Shown here one piece after another: positions 44,772-52,992 of a DNA stretch of 64,000 nt (positions are counted from its first letter, which is position 1; the number at the start of each line of letters is the position of its first letter). Source of the DNA: Rhodothermus marinus (GTDB lineage Bacteria; Bacteroidota; Rhodothermia; Rhodothermales; Rhodothermaceae); the NCBI RefSeq assembly GCF_009936275.1, contig NZ_AP019797.1, positions 108,501 through 172,500 on the forward strand. The letters run 5' to 3'. A program made the position numbers and the translations under genes. The notes under the pieces were generated by a model. It searched no databases and had not been told where the DNA came from. It saw only the letters and a list, made by a program, of their open reading frames with translations.

Positions 44772-45451
44772 TCGAGGACGATCCCCTGTACCGACGGCGG
44801 CGTCTGCGTCTGGTGGAGGCGCTGCGGGAGAAGGGCATTCAGGACGAGCGCGTACTGGAGGCCATCGCCCGGGTGCCCCGTCATCTGTTCGTGGAACCCG
44901 CCCTGCGCGCCCGTGCCTACGACGATGTGGCGTTGCCGATCGGCCTGAAGCAGACCATCTCGCAACCCTTCACCGTAGCCTATCAAACCCAGCTCCTGGA
45001 AGTACGGCCGGGCGATCGCGTGCTGGAGATCGGCACGGGCAGCGGCTACCAGGCGGCCATCCTGTGCGCGCTGGGGGCCCGCGTGTTCACGATTGAGCGG
45101 CATCGGTCGCTGCTGGAGCGGGCCCTTGCCCGCCTGGAGGCGTTGGGCTACCGGGTGGTGGCCCGCTGTGGCGACGGCTCGCAGGGCTGGCCGGCCTTCG
45201 CCCCGTTCGACGGGATCGTGGTGACGGCCGGCGCGACGGAAATCCCGGAGGCTCTGTGCGCGCAGCTCCGGGTGCCCGAGGGCGATCGTCCCGGCGGCCG
45301 CCTGGTCATTCCGGTCGGCGGCAGCCACCAGCAACGCATGGTGCGCGTGCGCTGCACCGGACCCGGCACGTACGAGACCGAAACGCTGCACGTCTTCCGG
45401 TTCGTGCCGCTCGTGCGCGAGCGCGACGAGGCGCGGCGGCGTCAGTCCTGA
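44768..45451 (+). CDS. pcm: Protein-L-isoaspartate O-methyltransferase
   Basis: SAM-dependent methyltransferase that repairs isoaspartyl residues in aged proteins. The 227-residue product has IGLKQTISQPFTVAYQTQLLEVRPGDRVLEIGTGSGYQAAILC (about 58-100), combining the PCMT substrate loop ISQP and the SAM-binding GTGSGY. Protein repair is a reasonable need in a thermophile. It overlaps cdaA by four bases and converges on aroE with a 10-base overlap of coding ends. Confidence 0.95.
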   Translation: MIEDDPLYRRRRLRLVEALREKGIQDERVLEAIARVPRHLFVEPALRARAYDDVALPIGLKQTISQPFTVAYQTQLLEVRPGDRVLEIGTGSGYQAAILCALGARVFTIERHRSLLERALARLEALGYRVVARCGDGSQGWPAFAPFDGIVVTAGATEIPEALCAQLRVPEGDRPGGRLVIPVGGSHQQRMVRVRCTGPGTYETETLHVFRFVPLVRERDEARRRQS

Positions 45452-46335
45452 AACAGGGGCTTCAGGGCGGCCTGCACCGCCTCGCGGGGAAGTTCATGGC
45501 CGGTCCACTGACGGTAGGCGGCCGCCGCCTGTCCGATGAGCATGGTCAGCCCGTCGATCGGGGTGGCACCCCGCGTGGCCGCCTCGCGCAGCAGGCGGGT
45601 CCGCACGGGATTGTACACGAGGTCGTAGACGATCTGCTCGGGGCCGAAGTCTTCGGCGTGGGGCCAGGGCGAGGCCGCGACGTGCGGATGCATCCCCACC
45701 GGCGTGGCGTTGACGATCAGGCGGGCGCTTCGGATGGCCGGTGCCGCCTGGTCCGGAGCCGCCACCTGCAACGCCCCATGCGTGTCGTACGTGGCAAAGT
45801 CGGCGGCCAGCGCTTCGCCCCGTGCGGGCGTGCGCGCAACGATCGTCAGCCGCGTCGGTCGGAATTCCGTGAGCAGTGCATACACCACGGCCCGCGCTGC
45901 GCCACCGGCGCCCAGCACCACCATCTCCGCACCCGTCAGGCGATCGGCCAGTGGCTGCAACGGCTCCAGAAAGCCTTCCACGTCCGTGTTGTCGCCGATG
46001 AGCGCCACGGCACCCGAGCCGTCCGCGCGGCAGACGATCGTGTTGACGGCGCCGATGGCCTCGGCCCGGGGCGTGCGCCGATCCAGCAGCGGCCGCACGG
46101 TTTCTTTGTGCGGGATCGTCACGTTGGCCCCGGCGAAGCCGAGCGCCCGCAGGCCCGCGATCGCTTCGGGCAGAGCGTCTTTAGGGACGCGGCAGGCCAG
46201 GTAGACGTAGTCCAGGCCCTGCGTTCGAAATCCCGTGTTATGAATGAGCGGCGAGAAGGAATGCGCCACCGGATCGCCCAGCAGGGCCACAGGGCGTGTG
46301 GTTGCCCGGATCGAAACGTCGGTGCCCGGTGCCAT
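45442..46335 (-). CDS. aroE: Shikimate dehydrogenase (NADP+)
   Basis: Reduces 3-dehydroshikimate to shikimate in chorismate synthesis. The 297-residue protein shows the substrate-binding SFS (26-28), the catalytic Lys77 in NVTIPHK and Asp118 in GDNTDVEGF. VVLGAGGAARAVVYAL is the cofactor fold and DGLTMLIGQAA lies near the C-terminus. It starts at the overlap TGATG with the preceding barrel gene's stop, so the two are likely translationally coupled. Its end overlaps pcm by ten bases. Confidence 0.95.
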   Translation of the reverse strand: MAPGTDVSIRATTRPVALLGDPVAHSFSPLIHNTGFRTQGLDYVYLACRVPKDALPEAIAGLRALGFAGANVTIPHKETVRPLLDRRTPRAEAIGAVNTIVCRADGSGAVALIGDNTDVEGFLEPLQPLADRLTGAEMVVLGAGGAARAVVYALLTEFRPTRLTIVARTPARGEALAADFATYDTHGALQVAAPDQAAPAIRSARLIVNATPVGMHPHVAASPWPHAEDFGPEQIVYDLVYNPVRTRLLREAATRGATPIDGLTMLIGQAAAAYRQWTGHELPREAVQAALKPLFQD

Positions 46336-47108
46336 CAGAAGCGGAAGCGTCGAACCAGTCCGGCCCCGATAAAATAGGTCTCCCGCTCGTGCAGACCAAC
46401 CCCGCCGTTCACATCGAACTGAATGTCCGGCGTGAGCAGCAGCGTCAGGCCGCCTTCCAGATAGTGCTGATTGCGGCCCGGCACGAACAGCTGCGCGTAG
46501 CCGAAGTACGCGCCCGAAGGCAGCGTCTCCGAGAGCGTGACGTTCAGCGTGGCGGTCATCAGCCCTTCGTCGAAACGCCGACTGTCCACCCAGTAGCTCG
46601 TGAACGTGCCGTTGGCCGAAATGCTGAAGCCCGGTAACAGCGGCCAGTCGAGGGCCAGCGTGGCGGTGGGCTGCACCGATGCCGCCCGAAAGACCCGGTC
46701 GCCTACGGGCAGGCGCACCTCGAACAGCGCCGCCGCCGAGGGCACGTACAGACCGCTGCGGTCGTGGAGCGCCACTTTGAAGCCCACCGTCGGATCCTGA
46801 AAGCCTTTCAGTTCCACGTTGCGCGGGTAGTCTTCGATCCGGTAAGACTGGAGTCCCGCTCGTAGCTCCACGAGGGGATTCAGGCCGTAGCGCAACAGCA
46901 CCTGGCCGAAGCTATAGCCGTTGAAGCGGGGCGCCCGGTCGTAGGCAAATCCGCCTTCGATCTGGAAGGTCTCGGGTAGCACCACTCCGGTTCCGATTCC
47001 AATGCCGGGCCGATCCGCGGTAAGCGGCGGCGTCTGGGCCTGAACCGAGCCAGCAAGGCACAGCAGGGCCGTAATCAGCCCGTATGCACGTAGTCTGAGG
47101 TACGGCAT
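46335..47108 (-). CDS. Outer-membrane beta-barrel, transporter-like
   Basis: The 257-residue protein has a signal peptide (about 1-24, ending VQAQ) and then TADRPGIGIGTGVVLPETFQIEGGFAY, the opening of the transporter/MetA-pathway phenol degradation-like barrel family. Regular alternating strands run to GAGLVRRFRF with a terminal Phe, the usual barrel-assembly signal. Substrate unknown. Overlap of its stop with the aroE start suggests co-translation, but no functional link to shikimate is known. Confidence 0.82.
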   Translation of the reverse strand: MPYLRLRAYGLITALLCLAGSVQAQTPPLTADRPGIGIGTGVVLPETFQIEGGFAYDRAPRFNGYSFGQVLLRYGLNPLVELRAGLQSYRIEDYPRNVELKGFQDPTVGFKVALHDRSGLYVPSAAALFEVRLPVGDRVFRAASVQPTATLALDWPLLPGFSISANGTFTSYWVDSRRFDEGLMTATLNVTLSETLPSGAYFGYAQLFVPGRNQHYLEGGLTLLLTPDIQFDVNGGVGLHERETYFIGAGLVRRFRF

Positions 47109-47143
47109 GGCTTTACTTCTACGTTGGTTGACGGGTTAGCAGC

Positions 47144-47344
47144 TCAGGATACGCGTCGTTCCATCTGGCGGCAGGCGATCCAGCCCGTTCCGCCGAAAAT
47201 CACGGCGTAGAGGACCGGATCGAACGAGCTTCCGACGATCCACTCGAAGAGCAGGTTGGTCACGCCGGCGCCGATGCCGCCGAAAATGAGAAAGACCAGG
47301 GTGTAAACCACCCAGTTGCGCAGGAGCTGTCCGAAACCGGCCAT
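47144..47344 (-). CDS. Small membrane protein, unknown
   Basis: A 66-residue protein with two predicted membrane helices (about 11-30 and 38-55) and a charged C-terminal end CRQMERRVS. I do not recognise a family. The ATG at 47344 was preferred over an in-frame upstream start at 47404, which adds a basic stretch unlike the rest. It follows tenA by about 66 bases on the same strand and precedes the barrel gene by 35 bases. Confidence 0.6.
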   Translation of the reverse strand: MAGFGQLLRNWVVYTLVFLIFGGIGAGVTNLLFEWIVGSSFDPVLYAVIFGGTGWIACRQMERRVS

Positions 47345-47410
47345 GATTTCATCCGGATAGGTTGACCTTGCAGCAAGCATACGTCGAGGCGGACTTTTTT
47401 GCAAGCGGGG

Positions 47411-48121
47411 TCAGAAGCTCTGCGTCAGACCCATGTCCCAGAAGGCGACTTCGAGCCGGGTGGCCTGGCGGAAGGTCTCGACCAGCTCAGGGAAGCGCGC
47501 CTCGGTCAGCCGACGGGCCGCCAGGCGGTCCAGTTGCAGGATGGCATTTCGGGCCACCTGCTGGTAGGCCTCACCGGCGTAGGTTTCGATCCAGTCCCGA
47601 TAGGGATTCTGCGGCAGCGTTTCGGCAAACTGGGCATGCAGGGCCCGGCCGATCTCGGCATAGCCCACGATGCAGGGGGCCAGGGCTACCTGCAGGTCGA
47701 GCACATCGCCCGAAAAGCCGCGTTCGAGCACGTAGCGCGTGTAGGCGAGGTTGGCCCGCGCTTCGGGCGCGTCTTCCAGTTCGGCTTCGCTCAGACCCCA
47801 GCGGGCGCAGTAGCGCACATGCAGCTTCATCTCGTCGTGCAGCAGCGCCGAGATCGTATCGGCCGCATGGCGCATGTCTTCGAGTGTGTCGGCCTTGACA
47901 AGCGCCAGTGCCCAGGCCCGCGCAAAGTGAATAAGAAACCGATAATCCTGAACCAGGTAGTGCCGGAAGGCCGCTTCGGGCAGCGTCCCTTTGCCCAGTT
48001 GCTGCACAAAAGGATGTTGCGTGTAGGCCAGCCAGTCTTCGGCCACGGCCTGGCGCAGTCGGGCAAACAGACTCGACGGTGGCGCCAGCGGAAACTCGGG
48101 CAGCTTGATTTCGTCGGGCAT
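47411..48121 (-). CDS. tenA: TenA-family aminopyrimidine aminohydrolase
   Basis: A 236-residue all-helical TenA protein that salvages thiamin breakdown products by deaminating aminomethyl-HMP. The catalytic Cys150 lies in LAPCIVGYAEIG. The conserved HPFVQQLGKGTLPEAAFRHYLVQDYRFL and the C-terminal glutamate region ATRLEVAFWDMGL are present, as in TenA_C enzymes. No other thi genes are in the window. It is the first gene of a minus-strand group and divergent from pgeF. Confidence 0.92.
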   Translation of the reverse strand: MPDEIKLPEFPLAPPSSLFARLRQAVAEDWLAYTQHPFVQQLGKGTLPEAAFRHYLVQDYRFLIHFARAWALALVKADTLEDMRHAADTISALLHDEMKLHVRYCARWGLSEAELEDAPEARANLAYTRYVLERGFSGDVLDLQVALAPCIVGYAEIGRALHAQFAETLPQNPYRDWIETYAGEAYQQVARNAILQLDRLAARRLTEARFPELVETFRQATRLEVAFWDMGLTQSF

Positions 48122-48211
48122 GGTTTCTCAAAAATGCGGATCTTCTCCGGGTGTTTATACCATCGCGCTGCTGCAGAGGCAACCCTGCGGCTGAAACGAG
48201 GCGGTAACATT

Positions 48212-48991
48212 ATGGGAGATATACGATCGACCATTCAGACCACCGAAGCGGTTCGCTGGCTTCGGCCGACTTTTGCGGAAGAGTTCCCCGAGCTGATCGC
48301 GGGCTTCAGCCTGCGTCACGGCGGGGTCAGCGCACCGCCGTTCGCCACGCTGAACCTCGGGCTCAGCACAGGCGACCGGCCGGAGCACGTGCTGGAAAAT
48401 CGCCGACGACTGGCCGAGGCCGTGGGCTTCGACGTGGAGCGGCTGGCGCTGGCCGGCCAGGTGCACGGGGCGAAGGTGCGTGTGGTGGAGGCGCCGGGCC
48501 TGTATCCAGGTTACGACGGGCTGGTGACGGCGGCCGCCGATCTGGTGCTGGGTATCACGGCCGCCGATTGTGCCGCCGTGCTGCTGTGCGACCCGCAGCG
48601 TCGGGTGCTGGGTGCCTGCCATGCCGGCTGGCGGGGGGTGGTCGGCGGCATCGTGGCGACGACCATCGCGGCCATGCGGGAGCTGGGTGCGCAGCCGGAG
48701 GCGCTCCACGTGTACGTGAGCCCCTGTATCGGGCCGGCGCATTTCGAGGTCGGCGAAGAGGTGGCCGCCCGGTTCGAGCCCGAGGTGGTACGCCGGCGGC
48801 CGGAGTGGCCCCGCCCGCACGTCGATCTGAAGCAGGCCATCGTGCGGCGGCTGGTGCAGGAAGGCGTTCCGGAGACGCAGATCGAAGTGGCGCCGCACGA
48901 CACGGCCGCCTGCACGGCCGACTTTTTCTCCTACCGGGCCGAAGGCGGACGGACCGGCCGTATGCTGGGCTTCATCGGACGTCGGGCATAG
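48212..48991 (+). CDS. pgeF: Peptidoglycan editing factor / purine-nucleoside phosphorylase-like laccase domain
   Basis: The 259-residue protein of the YfiH/PgeF (multicopper-oxidase-like laccase) family shows SLRHGGVSAPPFATLNLG, LAGQVHGAKV, TAADCAAVLL, CHAGWRG and SPCIGPAHFEVG. These carry the His/Cys/His zinc site. Family members act on purine nucleosides (phosphorylase and deaminase activities) and, as PgeF, remove misincorporated L-Ser from peptidoglycan precursors. GAGGCGG precedes the ATG at 48212. An upstream in-frame start was rejected because it overlaps tenA. Confidence 0.93.
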   Translation: MGDIRSTIQTTEAVRWLRPTFAEEFPELIAGFSLRHGGVSAPPFATLNLGLSTGDRPEHVLENRRRLAEAVGFDVERLALAGQVHGAKVRVVEAPGLYPGYDGLVTAAADLVLGITAADCAAVLLCDPQRRVLGACHAGWRGVVGGIVATTIAAMRELGAQPEALHVYVSPCIGPAHFEVGEEVAARFEPEVVRRRPEWPRPHVDLKQAIVRRLVQEGVPETQIEVAPHDTAACTADFFSYRAEGGRTGRMLGFIGRRA

Positions 48992-48996
48992 CGATG

Positions 48997-49632
48997 CTAC
49001 GGCGCCTCTTCGAGCGGAGGAATCGCCCGGATGACCACGCGGCGATTGAGTCGGCGGCCTTCGGGCGTGTCGTTCGGGCCGATCGGACGGGTGGGACCGT
49101 AAGAAACCACCTCGAAGCGTTCGGGATCGAGACCGTGCGCTTCGATGAAATACCGGGCCACGGCGGCAGCCCGCGCGGCCGCCAGCTCCCAGTTGCTCGG
49201 GAAGCGTTCCTTCAGGCGATCGCCGATGGGTACGTTGTCCGTATAGCCTTCGATGCGGAAGCGGTGCTCCGGAAAGCGGGCAAGCCGCTCGGCCAGCGCG
49301 TCCAGACGCCGGCGTCCCCGCTCGGTCAGCGTGGCACTGGCGGGTGCGAACAGATCATCGGCCAGCTCGACGGCCACGCGCAGGCCGCCGTCTCGGCAGA
49401 CGGCCAGCTCGTAGCGCAGCCGGTCCACCGTTTCGCGGAGCGAGCGCATGTCCTGGTCGTAGCGGCCCGAGTCGATGTAGTCGTAGAAGGCGAGCGAGTC
49501 GCGCAGTACGGCCAGCGAATCCTGTAGTTGCGCGATATGGGCCGCCTGCTGCTCCACCAGCGCCCGTTGCGTGGCACAACCGCCCACCAGCAGGCCGCAG
49601 AGGAGCAGGACGCCGTAGCTACGAGGCTTCAT
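48997..49632 (-). CDS. OmpA-family lipoprotein
   Basis: A 211-residue outer-membrane-associated lipoprotein with lipobox LVGGC. A coiled-coil stretch (about 25-80) is followed by a C-terminal OmpA/MotB peptidoglycan-binding domain (about 95-205). The domain includes FRIEGYTDNVPIG, NWELAAARAAAVARYF and NRRVVI. The ATG at 49632 is preferred to an in-frame TTG at 49647. It overlaps the SDR gene by 14 bases on the same strand and converges on pgeF with a 5-base gap. It probably links the outer membrane to peptidoglycan. Confidence 0.9.
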   Translation of the reverse strand: MKPRSYGVLLLCGLLVGGCATQRALVEQQAAHIAQLQDSLAVLRDSLAFYDYIDSGRYDQDMRSLRETVDRLRYELAVCRDGGLRVAVELADDLFAPASATLTERGRRRLDALAERLARFPEHRFRIEGYTDNVPIGDRLKERFPSNWELAAARAAAVARYFIEAHGLDPERFEVVSYGPTRPIGPNDTPEGRRLNRRVVIRAIPPLEEAP

Positions 49633-50404
49633 GCGTGCGTCGGGCAATCAGGGTGGCCGAGGATTGATCCGTGGGCATCAAGATAATCTCGGCAACGTTG
49701 ACATGGGGCGGGCGGGTGGCGCACCAGACCACGGCCTCGGCCACGTCGGCGGGCGTGAGCGGTCGGGTGCCTTCGTAGACGCGGGCGGCCCGCTCGGCGT
49801 CGCCGTCGAAGCGCACCAGACTGAATTCCGTCTCGCCCACCATGCCCGGATCGACCGTCGAGACGCGGATCGGCGTGCCGTGCAGATCCAGCTTGAGGCC
49901 GCGTGTAATGGCCCCCACGGCATGCTTGGTGGCGCAGTAGACCGTTCCGCCCGGATAGACCTCGTGCCCGGCAATCGATCCGATGTTGATCACGTGCCCG
50001 CGTCCGCGCGCCAGCATGCCCGGCACCACGGCCCGCGTGACGTTGAGCAGGCCCTTGACGTTCGTATCGACCATCAGGTCGATGTCTTCGATTTTATTGG
50101 CATAGACCGGATCGAGCGCCCGTGCGAGCCCGGCATTGTTGACCAACACCTCGATGGCCTGCCAGTTTTCGGGAAGGTTGTCGATGGCCTGCTGAACGGC
50201 CGCCGCATCACGCACGTCCACCGCGAAAATGTGCACGTCGGCGTTGTACGTGCGCCGCAGGTGTTTGGCCAGTTGCTCCAGCCGGTCCAGCCGTCGGGCG
50301 CAGAGCAGTAACCGGGCGCCGATCCGCGCAAACGCCTCGGCGCAGGCCGCGCCGAGGCCAGAAGAAGCCCCTGTGATGAAGACAATGCGGTCTCGTAAGT
50401 CCAT
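49619..50404 (-). CDS. Short-chain dehydrogenase/reductase
   Basis: A 261-residue classical SDR. The NAD(P)-binding motif is TGASSGLG (10-17), followed by NNAGLA. The catalytic Ser is in NIGSIAGHE and Tyr-Lys in YCATKHAV. It resembles the YdfG/SDR-type serine 3-dehydrogenases that reduce 3-hydroxy acids. The ATG at 50404 was chosen because the motif starts shortly after; an in-frame start at 50464 adds 20 unrelated residues. It ends within the OmpA lipoprotein gene start. Confidence 0.88.
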   Translation of the reverse strand: MDLRDRIVFITGASSGLGAACAEAFARIGARLLLCARRLDRLEQLAKHLRRTYNADVHIFAVDVRDAAAVQQAIDNLPENWQAIEVLVNNAGLARALDPVYANKIEDIDLMVDTNVKGLLNVTRAVVPGMLARGRGHVINIGSIAGHEVYPGGTVYCATKHAVGAITRGLKLDLHGTPIRVSTVDPGMVGETEFSLVRFDGDAERAARVYEGTRPLTPADVAEAVVWCATRPPHVNVAEIILMPTDQSSATLIARRTHEAS

Positions 50405-50498
50405 GATACTGTGTGTGCCGGTCTGGTTTTTCCAAAAAGCTAACAAGCCTGAATTTTTCTGCAAGAAAGTCCATGCAAATTTCGTAAATTGGCTACAT

Positions 50499-52079
50499 AT
50501 GCCGTCAAGCGATCACAGGGCTGCTCGGGTTGTTGTTGCCGCTCGCGGCTTTGGCGCAGACCGTGCAGAGCCCGCTGTTACCCGTGACCGGACAGGCGGT
50601 GGCGTGCGTGGACGGGCGGGCCGCCGGCTTTTCCTGCAACAGCGTTACGCTGCTGTCTTTTCTGCCGCTGGCCGCCATCGACGGCGACTTTTCGCAGGAT
50701 GATACGACGGCGGTCGAAGCCAACGACATCTGGGGCTGGGTGGACCCGGAAACCGACCGCCGTTACGCCCTGGTGGGGTTGAGCAACGGGGTGGCGGTGG
50801 TGGAGGTGACCGATCCGGTGCGGCTGCGCCTGGTGGCGTTTCTGCCCGAGCCGTCCCATGACCACGCGCACAAGACCCGACCGGCTCGCACGGCGCACGA
50901 AGGCGCCAGCCTCTGGCGCGACATCAAGACCTATGGCCCCTATGCACTCGTGGTGAGCGACAACAACCCGGGCCATGGGCTGCAGGTGTTCGATCTGCGC
51001 CAGCTCCGGACGCTTTCGCAGACGCCGGCCCGGCTGGACCGGTGGCGCATTATCACGGCTTCGGTACCGCCCACAACGTGGTGGTGAACGAAGCGACCGG
51101 CTTCGCCTAGCAGCACTGCGACTACGGCTATCACGCCGTGGACGTGTAGGATCCGCTGCATCCGCGCTTTGCCGGGTGCTTCAAGTCGTCGCTGGGAGGG
51201 CTGGTAGGGCCGGGCTACACGCACGATGCGCAATGCGTGGTGTATCAGGGACCGGATCCCGACTACCAGGGCCGCGAGATCTGCATCGGGGCCGATGAAA
51301 CGGGCGTGGGCATTCTGGACGTGACGGACAAGGCGAACGTGCGGGAGATTGCGGCCATCCGGTACCCGGACGTTGGCTATGCGCATCAGGGGTGGCTCGA
51401 CGAAGCCCAGCGCTACTTCTATCTGGGCGATGAGCTGGACGAACTAAGAGGGCTGGTACCCCGAACGCGCACGCTGATCTTCGATCTGGCCGATCTGGAC
51501 CATCCCCGTCTGGCGGCCGAATACCTGGCCGCCACGTCGGTCATCGACCACAACCTGTTCGTGCGGGGCGATCTGCTCTTCCAGGCCAATTACACCGCCG
51601 GACTCCGGGTGCTGGACATCTCGGACCGGGAGCATCCGGTGGAGATCGGATTCTTCGACACGTATCCCTGGGGCGATCCAGTCAAGTTTGCCGGCGCCTG
51701 GGGCGTGTACCCATATCTGCCCGACGACGTCGTGCTGGTCAGCAGCATCGGAGAAGGACTGTTCGTGCTCCGGCCGGCGATGACGACCACGGCCTCTGAT
51801 CTGATCCCCGAGGCGTCACGCGTGGGCCTTTCGGCGCCGACGCCGCATCCGTGGCGGACGACCACGCGGCTCTGGCTCCGAGTGGACCGGCCGCAGCAGG
51901 TGCGGGTGCGGTTGCTGGATCTGCTGGGGCGCACGGTGCAGGAGGTGTATCGTGGCGTCGTGGAGCCGACGCAGCCGGTATGGCTTGTACTGCAGGGCGC
52001 GCTGGCACCCGGACTGTATCTGATCCGGGCCGAGGGCGAAACATTCACCGACGTGCGTCCGGTGGTGCGGGTGCGCTGA
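50499..52079 (+). pseudogene. Decayed LVIVD/choice-of-anchor-B family protein
   Basis: The region encodes a secreted beta-propeller-like choice-of-anchor B protein, but not in one frame. The likely start ATG at 50499 is followed by an extra base at 50502 that puts the signal peptide (GLLGLLLPLAALAQ) out of frame. A second frameshift near 51038-51044 separates ...RTLSQTPARL from HYHGFGTAHNVVVNE. In-frame TAG stops lie at 51108-51110 and 51147-51149. Past them, conserved GYTHDAQCVVYQGPDPDYQGREIC, VGYAHQGWLDEAQRYFYLGDELDE and IDHNLFV remain. A C-terminal segment resembles a type IX secretion sorting domain. Independent lesions argue for a genuine pseudogene. Confidence 0.85.
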
Positions 52080-52080
52080 G

Positions 52081-52977
52081 TCAGCGGGCTACAGAGTGGG
52101 GCTGGCGCCGCCGCTCCCACCAGGTCAGGGCGCCGACGAACAGCAGGCCGCCCAGCGCCAGCAACAGCACGCTTCCTACCGGATCGGACCCGTCGGGCAA
52201 CCGGAGACGGCGCATTTCGTCGATCCAGGGCCAGAGCGCCCGGAGCGAGCCGGCCATCAGACCCACCAGCACGGCCATGGTGGCGTCGTGATGGTGGCGG
52301 ATCAGGTAGTGCAGCAGGCGCGAAAACAGTCCCAGTCCGGTGGCCGCACCCAGTGCGAAGACCAGCAGGTAGGGCAGGTGGTGTCGGGTGAGCGCCTGCA
52401 ACGTGGGTTCGTAGAAGCCCAGCACGAGCAGCAGGAAGGCGCCGCTGACGCCGGGCAGAATCATGGCGCAGATGGCCACGGCGGCCGCCCCGAAGACCTG
52501 CCAGAGTGCCGGATCGGACACCACGCGGGGCGGAATGCCCACGAGCAGGAAGGCCACCACGGCGCCGCCGAGCGCCAGCAGCCCTTCGCGCAGCGTGCGT
52601 TGCTCAAGGCGCAACCAGGGAAGCAGAAGCGATCCGGTGATCAGCCCGAAGAACAACCCCCGCATCTGCACCGGATAGGCGGCCAGCAGGTGCAGAATCA
52701 GCCGCGCTGTGCTGAGGATGGCCGTGCCGATGCCCAGCACGAGCGGCACGAGAAACCCCCAGGGAATGCGTCGGAAGAGCTGCCAGGCGTCGGCCAGGCG
52801 TCCACGGACGGCCAGCAAGAGCGCCTGAAAGACCTGGTGCACAGCCGCCACGAGCTGCTCATAAATGCCCACCACCAGCGCCATTGTGCCGCCGCTGACG
52901 CCGGGGACGACGTCGGCCGCGCCCATCAGCAGCCCGGCCAGAAACGAACGAAGTGCGGTGCGCACGGGCGAACGCAT
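52081..52977 (-). CDS. DUF368 membrane protein (PopT-type undecaprenyl-phosphate translocase family)
   Basis: A 298-residue integral membrane protein with about eight helices. The two DUF368 signatures are GAADVVPGVSGGTMALVVGIYEQL (about 19-42) and ICAMILPGVSGAFLLLVLGFYEP (about 169-191), the inverted-repeat motif pair. DUF368 proteins, with DedA proteins, have been shown to recycle undecaprenyl phosphate across the membrane. It would thus supply the lipid carrier for cell-wall synthesis. It lies 15 bases downstream of the TPR gene on the same strand. Confidence 0.9.
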   Translation of the reverse strand: MRSPVRTALRSFLAGLLMGAADVVPGVSGGTMALVVGIYEQLVAAVHQVFQALLLAVRGRLADAWQLFRRIPWGFLVPLVLGIGTAILSTARLILHLLAAYPVQMRGLFFGLITGSLLLPWLRLEQRTLREGLLALGGAVVAFLLVGIPPRVVSDPALWQVFGAAAVAICAMILPGVSGAFLLLVLGFYEPTLQALTRHHLPYLLVFALGAATGLGLFSRLLHYLIRHHHDATMAVLVGLMAGSLRALWPWIDEMRRLRLPDGSDPVGSVLLLALGGLLFVGALTWWERRRQPHSVAR

Positions 52978-52992
52978 GCGGCCGGACCGGGT

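Noticed and set aside
51108..51149. Two in-frame TAG codons as possible pyrrolysine or programmed readthrough
   Set aside because: Two frameshifts also interrupt the gene, no pyrrolysine genes are seen, and other genes here use TAG as an ordinary stop (for example prpB).
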